Shown here: positions 43,051-51,191 of the stretch, in pieces | How positions within the stretch are numbered: the stretch's first letter is position 1 | Layout: every line of letters starts with the position of its first letter | Position numbers and translations under genes: made by a program | NCBI GenBank assembly: GCA_903896505.1 | Contig: CAITXU010000218.1 | Coordinates: 1-54,440, forward strand | DNA from: an uncultured Verrucomicrobiota bacterium | GTDB taxonomy: Bacteria > Verrucomicrobiota > Verrucomicrobiia > Limisphaerales > UBA9464 | Length of the DNA stretch: 54,440 nt | Direction of reading: 5' to 3' | The notes under the pieces: generated by a model | Database searches by the model: none | Told to the model about the DNA's origin: nothing | What the model saw: the letters and a program-made list of their open reading frames with translations, nothing else

Positions 43051-44577
43051 TCAGTGGTCGGTCGAAAACGATTCCGCGAGAGAGATCGATTTGATCATCG
43101 CTTTCGATTTGTTGATGGTTTCCTGGTATTCAGAGGACGCCACGGAGTCGTTGACCCATCCGCCCCCGGCCTGCACATAGGCCACCCCCTCCTTGACGAG
43201 CGCAGTCCGGATGGTGATGCAATGGTCGGCGTTGCCGTTGAACCCAAAGTATCCAACACAGCCTCCGTAAGGTCCCCGACTGGTTTGTTCCAATTCGGCG
43301 ATAATCTGCATTGCCCGGATTTTGGGGGCGCCGCTCAGCGTTCCGGCGGGAAACGTGGTTCGCATCAAGTCAAAGGCGTTGTGACCTTCCGAAAGTTGTC
43401 CCTCCACTTGCGAAACAATATGCATCACGTGGCTGTATCGCTCCGTGATCATCATCTCCAGGACCTTCACCGACCCGTAGGTACATACCCGACCGATATC
43501 ATTGCGAGCCAGATCAACCAGCATGACGTGCTCAGCTCGTTCCTTGGGGTCCGCGAGAAGTTCCTTCTCCAAGGCCAGGTCTTCTTCGACCGTTTTCCCT
43601 CGCGGTCGGGTACCGGCAATCGGTCGGATTTCAACTTTTCCCTCGACACAGCGCACATGCAGTTCGGGAGAGGCACCGACCAGCGCCATCTCTTCCAGCT
43701 CCAGCAAGAATAAATAGGGAGACGGATTCACGCTCCGAACGGCTCGATAAATCTCCAATGGGGTGGCCTTGATGGGAGCACTGAACCTCTGGGACCCAAC
43801 CACCTGGATAATATCCCCTGCCCGAATGTACTGGGCAGCCTTTTCCACATTGGCCTTGAAACGCTCACGGGTGGTGTTCGAGATAAAAGGGACTTCCGGC
43901 GGCGCTGTGGGAAGGATGATCGGAGTCGATGGGGCAGGTTGGGAAAGCAAATCAACCAGCCGGTCAACCTCACTCACCGCTTCCTCGTAGACTTCCGAGG
44001 GATCAGCGCCTGGCTCGATGATGGCGTTGACCAAAACGGTGAGGGTCTGATTCACCCGGTCAAAAACCAACAATTCGTCGGCAATCAGAAAATAAAGGGT
44101 CGGCGTTCCCAATTCATCGCGGGGCGGACGGGGAACTGACGGCTCCAAATCGTGGATGAACTCGTACCCGATGAATCCCACCGCACCACCTGCAAATCGG
44201 GGCAAACCGGCAACATGGACCGGTTTGAAACGCGCCAGGTATTCCTCCACAACCACCAATCCGTCACGTACCGCACCCTGCCCTTCTTCTGGGTTCAGGG
44301 CGACACGGAGACTCCGGACAACACGATTGTTCTCAATGACCTCCACCAGGTCGCCCCGCTGCCGAATGACCGCACGCGGATTGCATCCGACAAACGAGTA
44401 GCGTCCCAGGTGGTCGCCCCCCTCCACGGATTCAAACAGAAACGACGCCCCCTGGCCCCGGAGCTTCCAATAAGCCGACAATGGGGTCTCAAAATCAGCC
44501 AGAAGTTTGCGTGTAACAGGGATCAAATTGCCCTGCTGCGCCAGCGCGAGAAACTCGTCGAGTGTCGGTGCGTCCAT
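43051..44577 (-). CDS. trpE: Anthranilate synthase component I
   Basis: 508 residues. TrpE converts chorismate to anthranilate, with ammonia from the glutaminase subunit TrpG. The C-terminal chorismate-binding domain carries MALVGASPELHVRCVEGKVEIRPIAGTRPRGKT, given here as two parts ASPELHVRC and IRPIAGTRPRG, then LLADPKERAEHVMLVDLARNDIG, TFPAGTLSGAPKIRAM and YGGCVGYFGFNGNADHCITIRT. The N-terminal part holds the tryptophan-binding domain (GASFLFESVEGGDHLGRYSFVG). No trpG is present in the window. The gene lies 14 bases upstream of purM. Confidence 0.96.
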   Translation of the reverse strand: MDAPTLDEFLALAQQGNLIPVTRKLLADFETPLSAYWKLRGQGASFLFESVEGGDHLGRYSFVGCNPRAVIRQRGDLVEVIENNRVVRSLRVALNPEEGQGAVRDGLVVVEEYLARFKPVHVAGLPRFAGGAVGFIGYEFIHDLEPSVPRPPRDELGTPTLYFLIADELLVFDRVNQTLTVLVNAIIEPGADPSEVYEEAVSEVDRLVDLLSQPAPSTPIILPTAPPEVPFISNTTRERFKANVEKAAQYIRAGDIIQVVGSQRFSAPIKATPLEIYRAVRSVNPSPYLFLLELEEMALVGASPELHVRCVEGKVEIRPIAGTRPRGKTVEEDLALEKELLADPKERAEHVMLVDLARNDIGRVCTYGSVKVLEMMITERYSHVMHIVSQVEGQLSEGHNAFDLMRTTFPAGTLSGAPKIRAMQIIAELEQTSRGPYGGCVGYFGFNGNADHCITIRTALVKEGVAYVQAGGGWVNDSVASSEYQETINKSKAMIKSISLAESFSTDH

Positions 44578-44665
44578 AGGACTAAGGACCGGTAATCTAC
44601 CCGATTCAACTAATTCTAGGAAGCACGATGAACACCGAAAACGGGCGGAGAAGGGCGGGGCTTAC

Positions 44666-45706
44666 CTATTTTCCCTGATTTCCCCCGACCGGACCGATGG
44701 GGGCCGCCGTCAACCCCGGGCTCTGTTCCACCCGGCTGAACTGGCTGCTGGCCACGGAATATTGAAATCCAGTCCCTGTGCCGGCCGCTCCGTATCGCCC
44801 CTGTTTGTCGAGAGCGATAAAATTGATCGATAGGTCGAAGCCCTTGGGGTCGAGGCGGGCGATACGTTGAATCGCCTCGACGCAGGCTTCCTGCGGATGT
44901 CGACCTTGGCGCATCAATTCGACAATCATGAAGGAACCGCAGTACCGCATCACGTTTTCGCCAATCCCAGTGGCCCCGGCTGCACCCACTTCATTGTCGA
45001 CATAGAGCCCACCGCCAATGATGGGAGAATCTCCCACCCGTCCCGGGAGTTTGTAGCCCCAGCCGCTGGTCGAACAGCCGCCGTAGATGTTCCCGTCCGG
45101 TGCCAGCAGAATCAGGGCAATCGTGTCATGGTTCGGCGCGGGGGGACGGGCACCGCCGGTGGCCGGTTTGGGCTGTTCGGCCTTCCATTTCTTCCACGCT
45201 TCCCGCTGACCTTCAGTGACTTCAGGTCCTTTTTCAAACCCGTGCTCGGTGGCAAATCGCATCGCGCCTTCTCCGACTAGCATCACATGTTTGGTCGTTT
45301 CCATGACCCGCCGGGCAATACTGATGGGATGTTGAAATCCAGTGACCGCCGCCACCGAACCCGCCCGATGGCCCGGCCCCGACATGATGCAGGCGTCGAG
45401 TTGGACAATGCCCTCGGAATTGGGAATGCCACCGAGCCCGACACTCGGATTGCCCAAATCGCTTTCGGTCAACCGGATTCCCTGCTCGACCGCATCGAGC
45501 GGGGTTCCCCCTTCCTTCAAGATCTGGAGAGTCCGCTCATTGGATGGCTTTCCAAACGGCCAGGTCGACACCACCAGCGGTCGCGGCTGGGCTTGTGATA
45601 GAACCGGACGGTTGTCCTCCGCCGCCGCAGTGCCCGTCAAAGCACGGGCCACGACGGTGACGGAGGCGGCTTGGGCCAGGAAATCGCGGCGGGAGGTCGT
45701 CGTCAT
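44666..45706 (-). CDS. Tat-exported N4-glycosylasparaginase (Ntn hydrolase)
   Basis: 346 residues from ATG at 45706 (in-frame starts exist at 45715 and 45742). SRRDFLAQAASVTVVARALTG is a twin-arginine signal. The mature part belongs to the asparaginase-2 / N4-(beta-N-acetylglucosaminyl)-L-asparaginase family: GVGLGGIPNSEG-like GLGGIPNSEGIVQLDACIMSG, then the autoprocessing site NHDTIALILLAPDG with the nucleophile Thr, GGCSTSGWGYKLPGRVGDSPIIGGGLYVDN and GATGIGENVMRY. It would cut the glycan-asparagine link or beta-aspartyl bonds outside the cytoplasm. It is convergent with nothing and lies between trpE and a divergent YncE-phosphoesterase. Confidence 0.9.
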   Translation of the reverse strand: MTTTSRRDFLAQAASVTVVARALTGTAAAEDNRPVLSQAQPRPLVVSTWPFGKPSNERTLQILKEGGTPLDAVEQGIRLTESDLGNPSVGLGGIPNSEGIVQLDACIMSGPGHRAGSVAAVTGFQHPISIARRVMETTKHVMLVGEGAMRFATEHGFEKGPEVTEGQREAWKKWKAEQPKPATGGARPPAPNHDTIALILLAPDGNIYGGCSTSGWGYKLPGRVGDSPIIGGGLYVDNEVGAAGATGIGENVMRYCGSFMIVELMRQGRHPQEACVEAIQRIARLDPKGFDLSINFIALDKQGRYGAAGTGTGFQYSVASSQFSRVEQSPGLTAAPIGPVGGNQGK

Positions 45707-45861
45707 GCGAACCATCTTGGGGGGAATCGGTCGGTGCTGCAACTGGTCCGTGCGGTCAACTCAAAGCCATTTGGAGTTCAGAACCTGCGTATCCTTTGAT
45801 TCACGTCCATCCTGCAATTGCCACCTGCTCCCTCTCCGCGTATCAAAGTGGTCTCAAATCT

Positions 45862-48576
45862 ATGCGCCCGATGTTTTTGCACCTTTTTCGATGCCGAGGT
45901 TGGACCACCGTGGGCCTCGCAGCCCTGGTCTTGATTTCCAAATGGCCCCTGAGCGCCGCCCTTCCGGTTCCTGTTCCTTATTCAACCCAGGAAAAAGTCG
46001 GCATCGTCGAAACCAACCGGGTCCTGACCCCGGTTCTCCAGACGGTGACGCCCCTGGGAATTCAGGTGAATCTGCCGGGACTCCGCCCCCAGGCGCTCGC
46101 CCTCAGCCCCGATGGCCGAATACTGGTCACGTCGGGAAAAACCAGCGAACTGGTGGTGGTCGATCCTGCTACCGGCAAAATTCTTCAACACGTCCCGTTT
46201 CCCTCGGACAAGCTGCATGACCCGAAGCCGGATACCGTCTCACCACAGGTACTTGAGCCCGATAAAGAAGCCATCCTCAGTTTTACCGGCATCGCTTTTT
46301 CCCCAACCGGTGACCGCATCTACCTGTCCAACGTCAATGGCTCCGTCAAAGTATTTGCCGTGGCGGCTGACGGCGGGGTCTCCGGTCTCTTCTCCATTGC
46401 CCTGCCCAATGCCAATGCCCCGCGTCGGAAGGAAGAAATCCCCGCCGGTTTGACCGTTTCCCCCGATGGAAAACGGCTGTATGTCGCCCTCAACCTCTCC
46501 AACCGGATCGCTGAAATTGATACTACAACTGGAAAGGTGCTGAACCTCATGGATGTGGGTGTTGCCCCCTTTGACCTCTGTTTGGTGGGGAAAAAGCTCT
46601 ATGTCAGCAATTGGGGTGGGCGACGCCCGGCTGCGGGTGATCTGACCGGTCCGGCTGGCCGCGGAACGGTGGTCAAAGTGGATGCGGTCCAATATGTGGC
46701 CAATGAGGGATCGGTGAGTGTCCTGGATTTGTCATCCGGCAAGGCCTTGTCGGAGATCATCGTGGGCCGCCATGCATCAGCGATGGCACTTCATCCCAAG
46801 GGCCGATACCTGGTGGTCGCCAACGCCGCCAGCGACACCCTGAGTGTCATCGATACCCGCACCGACAAACTGATCGAGAGCATCTGCGCCAAACCAAATC
46901 CGGCGGACCTCTTCGGAGCTTCCCCCAATGCCCTGGCCTTCGATTCCAAGGGAAGGACCCTCTACGTGGCCAATGGTACTCAGAACGCCCTCGCCGTCAT
47001 TCAATTCAGAGCCGGACAATCCAAGTGGAAGGGCCTGATTCCGGTCGGCTGGTTCCCGGGGGCCGTGATTTTTGATGCTCCCCGGCAAAATTTGTACGTT
47101 GCCAATATCAAGGGGCATGGTCCAGGACGCCCGCGGAAGTCCGAGGGCACACCGGAGTTCAACTCGCATCAATACTACGGGTCTCTCTCGTTCATTCCGG
47201 TCCCCAAATCCAGTGCGTTGCCTTCGTTGACCGCGACCGTTTGGTCCAATTTCCACCGGGAACAGATCGGGTTGGCATTGCAACCTGCCCGCTCGGGTCA
47301 GCCCCCCCGGGTCATCCCCGAACGGATCGGAGAGCCCAGTAAGATCAAGCACGTCGTTTATATCATCAAGGAGAACAGAACTTACGATCAGGTGTTCGGG
47401 GATATCCCGTCCGGAAACGGTGACGCCTCCCTTTGCATTTTTGGCGAAAAATTCACGCCCAACCAGCATCGATTGGTGAAGGACTTTGTGCTGTTGGATA
47501 ATACCTACTGCGCTGGAATTCTCAGTGCCGACGGCCATCAATGGAGCACATCCGCCTTTGGCACCGATTACCTCGAACGGTCCTTTGCCGGTTGGCCGCG
47601 CAGCTATCCCGATGGAATGGGGGAGGATGAAGCGTATGCCTTGGCCTATGCTCCCAGCGGTTTCCTGTGGGACAATGCCATCCGCCACAAGGTCTCCTTG
47701 CGCGACTACGGTGAATTTGCCATTCCGACTTGCGGATGGGTCGATACGAAACGGAGTGGGGGCCCCAGTTGGACCGATTTTTGGAACGAATACCAAAAGG
47801 GCGGTGGCGAGGTGCGCATCTCCAGCCAACCGGCCATCGAGAGTCTTCGACCTTACGTCCCGACCAATTTTGTCGGTTGGGAGATGTCGGTTCCCGACGT
47901 CTGGCGTGCGCGGTTCTTTACCAACGAACTCCGGGAATTCTCAGCCCGCGGCGAATTCCCTCAACTGACCCTCATCTGTCTTCCCGACGACCACACCAGC
48001 GGCGGATCCCGAGGCGCGCCGACTCCGGGAGCGTGCGTTGCCGATAATGATCTGGCCTTTGGGCAAATCGTCGAAGCCCTCAGTCATAGCCCTTTTTGGA
48101 AGGACATGGTCATTTTTGGTATCGAAGACGACCCCCAGGCCGGCTGGGACCACGTCAGCGGCTATCGAACCACCGCCTACTGCATCGGTCCCTACGTCAA
48201 GCGCGGCCAAACGGTTCGGACCCAGTACAGCACCGTCAGCATGATCCGCACCATTGAGCAAATCCTGGGGCTGCCGCCGATGAATCAATTCGATGCCGCC
48301 GCCACCCCGATGACCGATTGCTTTACGGAGACTCCGGATTTCTCCGCCTTTACGGCCGTGCCCAACCAGATACCGCTCGACCAGATGAACCCCGCTCCCC
48401 ACGCCATTCTGGACCCGGTTCTGCGTCATGATGCCTTCGTTTCCGCCCGATTGCCTCTGAAACAACCCGACCGTTGCCCCGAGGACGTCCTGAATCGCAT
48501 CCTCTGGCGAGCCATGAAAGGGACCTCCGCTCCCTATCCAGAATGGGCCATCACCCCAGGTGCAGATGACGAGTAG
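45862..48576 (+). CDS. YncE-like beta-propeller fused to a phosphoesterase domain
   Basis: 904 residues from ATG at 45862 (a codon at 45796 would add 22). A signal peptide ends near LSAALPVPVP. Residues about 35-440 are an YVTN/YncE beta-propeller, with repeating ALSPDGRILVTS, VSPDGKRLYVALN, MALHPKGRYLVVAN and LAFDSKGRTLYVANG. From about 500 the phosphoesterase/alkaline-phosphatase-like domain has HVVYIIKENRTYDQVFGDI, VLLDNTYCAGILSADGHQWSTSAF, LICLPDDHTSGG and VIFGIEDDPQAGWDHVSGYRTTAY, supplying the metal ligands. This fusion is annotated in databases as a bifunctional YncE/alkaline phosphatase family protein. It should hydrolyse phosphoesters in the periplasm. A DUF1592-type cytochrome protein follows. 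Confidence 0.9.
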   Translation: MRPMFLHLFRCRGWTTVGLAALVLISKWPLSAALPVPVPYSTQEKVGIVETNRVLTPVLQTVTPLGIQVNLPGLRPQALALSPDGRILVTSGKTSELVVVDPATGKILQHVPFPSDKLHDPKPDTVSPQVLEPDKEAILSFTGIAFSPTGDRIYLSNVNGSVKVFAVAADGGVSGLFSIALPNANAPRRKEEIPAGLTVSPDGKRLYVALNLSNRIAEIDTTTGKVLNLMDVGVAPFDLCLVGKKLYVSNWGGRRPAAGDLTGPAGRGTVVKVDAVQYVANEGSVSVLDLSSGKALSEIIVGRHASAMALHPKGRYLVVANAASDTLSVIDTRTDKLIESICAKPNPADLFGASPNALAFDSKGRTLYVANGTQNALAVIQFRAGQSKWKGLIPVGWFPGAVIFDAPRQNLYVANIKGHGPGRPRKSEGTPEFNSHQYYGSLSFIPVPKSSALPSLTATVWSNFHREQIGLALQPARSGQPPRVIPERIGEPSKIKHVVYIIKENRTYDQVFGDIPSGNGDASLCIFGEKFTPNQHRLVKDFVLLDNTYCAGILSADGHQWSTSAFGTDYLERSFAGWPRSYPDGMGEDEAYALAYAPSGFLWDNAIRHKVSLRDYGEFAIPTCGWVDTKRSGGPSWTDFWNEYQKGGGEVRISSQPAIESLRPYVPTNFVGWEMSVPDVWRARFFTNELREFSARGEFPQLTLICLPDDHTSGGSRGAPTPGACVADNDLAFGQIVEALSHSPFWKDMVIFGIEDDPQAGWDHVSGYRTTAYCIGPYVKRGQTVRTQYSTVSMIRTIEQILGLPPMNQFDAAATPMTDCFTETPDFSAFTAVPNQIPLDQMNPAPHAILDPVLRHDAFVSARLPLKQPDRCPEDVLNRILWRAMKGTSAPYPEWAITPGADDE

Positions 48577-48626
48577 CCGACTTCGGTAAGGCCCCGGAGC
48601 GTTGCGTCATCCGGTTTTTAAAATTA

Positions 48627-48675
48627 AGGGACAGGTCATCTGTGCTATCGGAACTAAAATAAATTACCTGTCCCT
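48627..48675. repeat. Dispersed AGGGACAGGT element, inverted pair (copies 3 and 4)
   Basis: AGGGACAGGT at 48627-48636 and ACCTGTCCCT at 48666-48675 are perfect 10-base arms around a 29-base A/T-rich centre. Read outward from each arm, TCATCT/TAATTT and TATTTTA-type extensions match the single copies at 8347 and 16297. A twin-hairpin of this form is what REP-associated transposases recognise. Confidence 0.65.
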
Positions 48676-48774
48676 CTGTTTTCAGGCGGTGTGGCAAACC
48701 CCGGATTGACAGTTCACCGACTCTACGGGATTTTGAATAGAATAAGGCTTGTGCCGTGTTCGTCCCATTTGTCC

Positions 48775-51168
48775 ATGCGGGTTCAACTGTCCATTCTCGC
48801 CGTCCTGTTGACCGGTGCCGTCGCATCGGGATGGTTGGCCTTCGGCCGGGGAAATTCTGGTGGGCATGCTCATCTTGCCCGCGTTGATCGGGCACGTGCT
48901 GATGCGGACCTCCAAAAGCAGGTCTTGCCCCTCCTCAAGCAGTATTGCTGGGATTGCCATGGCGACGGCACCTCCAAGGGCGACCTGGCGTTGGACGGAT
49001 TCACCAACGTGACCCAGGTCATTGCCAATAAGCGGACTTGGGACCGTATCCTTCAGAATGTCCGCAGCGGTGACATGCCGCCGAAGAAAAAGAAGACCCA
49101 GCCCTCCGATTCCGAACGACAGGTGGTGACCACCTGGATCGAGCACACCTTGTTCCCCATCGACCCCGAACATCCCGATCCGGGTCGTGTGACTCTCCGG
49201 CGGATGAATCGGGCCGAATACAATAATACCATCCGCGATTTGGTCGGCGTGGATTTTAAACCAGCCAATGATTTCCCCCAGGACGATGTTGGCTACGGGT
49301 TCGACAACATTGGCGACGTGTTGTCACTGCCTCCGCTCCTGCTGGAGAAGTATTTGCGTGCTGCTGAGTCAGTCATGGAGGAGGCCATCGTTTCGGGTCC
49401 CCGCCCTCCCCCTTCACATAAAATCGACCCGCAGCATCTCACTGGGGGCAACGATTTTGGCAACGTTCGGGTCATGGCTTCGGAAGGCGAAGCCTATGCC
49501 GATATAGCTTTGGCCCGGCCCGGCCAATACGCCGTCCGAGTCAAGGGATACGAGCAGCATGCCGGACCGGATTTCACCCGGATATCGATCCGTTTGGATG
49601 GCAAAGAAATTTCCCAGCAGGAAGTCCGGGCAAAGTCGGACAATCCGGGCACCTACGAAACAACCGTGGAGGTTTCACAATCTGGAGTGAAGCGGGTCGC
49701 CGTGGCCTTTCTCAACGATTACTACAAAGAGCGGTGGGTGGAAAAACAGCATAAAGACCGCCCTCCGACCAAGGAGAAGGTCATCGACGATCGCAATTTC
49801 TATTGCAACTCTCTCGAGGTCGTGGGCCCGCTCGGGGTGGAGCAGCCCCTACCAGAAAGCCATCTTCGAATTTTCACCCGCAAGCCCGGTCCCAAGAATG
49901 AGGGCGAAGTGGCTGGGGAAATCATCGGTCATTTTACCAAGCGAGCCTGGCGGCGCCCTGTACAACCTGCCGAGTTGAAGCGGTTGATGACCCTCTTTTA
50001 CGAGGCCCGCGCCCAAACGGATAATTTTGAGGCGTCGGTGCGCCATGCGCTAACGGCCGTTCTGGTATCCCCCCATTTCATCTACCGCAATGAGCTTCAG
50101 GCGGAGCCCAACAATCCCGATGCCATCCATCCCGTCGATGAGTTCGCCCTGGCTTCCAGGCTGTCCTACTTCCTCTGGAGTTCGATGCCGGACGATGAGC
50201 TCTTCAAGATCGCCGGAGCTGGTAAACTCCGGAAGAATCTGGATGCGCAGGTCGCCCGAATGGTCCAAGACCCCAAGGCACGTGCATTGACCGAAAATTT
50301 TGCCGGTCAATGGCTCCAATTGCGGAACCTGGAATTCATCGAACCGGACCACGAAAAATTCCCCGCATTCAACGACGACCTGCGCCGCGATTTCCGTCGG
50401 GAAACCGAGCAATTCTTTAATTACATTGTCCAAACCGATCAGCCTGTCACCGATTTTCTCACTGCGGATTACACCTTCGCCAACGAGCGCCTTGCCAAAC
50501 ATTACGGTTTGCCAGCGATCGCAGGGGACGAACTAAGAAAGGTCTCGCTGGCTGGGACGCCGCGACAGGGGCTGCTTTCCCAAGGAAGCGTTCTCACCCT
50601 GACCTCCAATCCAACGCGTACCTCCCCAGTCAAACGGGGCAAATGGGTCTTGGAAAACATCCTCGCCACCCCTCCCCCTCCCCCTCCTCCGGGTGTCCCT
50701 CTGCTGGAGGCTGGCGAAAAGCTGACGGGTACACTTCGTCAACGGATGGAAAAGCACCGCGAGAATGCCATGTGCGCCAGTTGCCACTCTCGCATGGACC
50801 CGATCGGCTTTGCCATGGAACATTTTGATGGCATCGGAAGTTGGCGGGAAAAGGACGGCCCCGACCCCGTTGAACCTTCCGGGGTGCTCTCCTCCGGTGA
50901 AAAAATCACCGACCATCGAGACCTGAATCGTATTCTGGCCACCTCACGGAATCCGGATTTTCTTCGCTGCCTGTCCGAAAAACTTCTCACCTACGCGCTC
51001 GGGCGGGGTCTAGAGTACTATGACAAGCCAGCGGTGGATCGGATGACCCAGGATTTGACTAAGAATGGCTATCGCTTCTCGTCGCTGGTGAAGAGCGTCA
51101 TTCACAGCGTTCCCTTCCAATATCGCCGTGGCGACGGCGACCCCAGCCAGGTGGCTTCCGCCCGGTAG
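48775..51168 (+). CDS. DUF1592/DUF1588/DUF1587 cytochrome c domain protein
   Basis: 797 residues from ATG at 48775. A signal segment (MRVQLSILAVLLTGAVASG) is followed by a planctomycete-type cytochrome c domain with QYCWDCHGDGTSKGDLALDGF, a CxxCH haem site. LRRMNRAEYNNTIRDLVG (DUF1587) comes next, then a carbohydrate-like beta region, RRPVQPAELKRLM (DUF1595), FALASRLSYFLWSSMPDDEL (DUF1592), RTSPVKRGKWVLENIL and CASCHSRMDPIGFAMEHFDGIGSWR (DUF1588) with a second CxxCH. The closing HxxxxL-type segment is DUF1585. Such proteins are expanded in Planctomycetota and Verrucomicrobiota and are thought to act in periplasmic redox chemistry on polymers; the exact reaction is unknown. Often paired with a DUF1501/DUF1552 gene, absent here. 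Confidence 0.93.
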   Translation: MRVQLSILAVLLTGAVASGWLAFGRGNSGGHAHLARVDRARADADLQKQVLPLLKQYCWDCHGDGTSKGDLALDGFTNVTQVIANKRTWDRILQNVRSGDMPPKKKKTQPSDSERQVVTTWIEHTLFPIDPEHPDPGRVTLRRMNRAEYNNTIRDLVGVDFKPANDFPQDDVGYGFDNIGDVLSLPPLLLEKYLRAAESVMEEAIVSGPRPPPSHKIDPQHLTGGNDFGNVRVMASEGEAYADIALARPGQYAVRVKGYEQHAGPDFTRISIRLDGKEISQQEVRAKSDNPGTYETTVEVSQSGVKRVAVAFLNDYYKERWVEKQHKDRPPTKEKVIDDRNFYCNSLEVVGPLGVEQPLPESHLRIFTRKPGPKNEGEVAGEIIGHFTKRAWRRPVQPAELKRLMTLFYEARAQTDNFEASVRHALTAVLVSPHFIYRNELQAEPNNPDAIHPVDEFALASRLSYFLWSSMPDDELFKIAGAGKLRKNLDAQVARMVQDPKARALTENFAGQWLQLRNLEFIEPDHEKFPAFNDDLRRDFRRETEQFFNYIVQTDQPVTDFLTADYTFANERLAKHYGLPAIAGDELRKVSLAGTPRQGLLSQGSVLTLTSNPTRTSPVKRGKWVLENILATPPPPPPPGVPLLEAGEKLTGTLRQRMEKHRENAMCASCHSRMDPIGFAMEHFDGIGSWREKDGPDPVEPSGVLSSGEKITDHRDLNRILATSRNPDFLRCLSEKLLTYALGRGLEYYDKPAVDRMTQDLTKNGYRFSSLVKSVIHSVPFQYRRGDGDPSQVASAR

Positions 51169-51191
51169 GTTCGGTAGTCAGAGGAAGCTCG

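Noticed and set aside
46777..47829. 350-codon open frame on the minus strand
   Set aside because: It is fully antisense to the YncE-phosphoesterase, which has clear domains; high-GC genes often leave such open frames.
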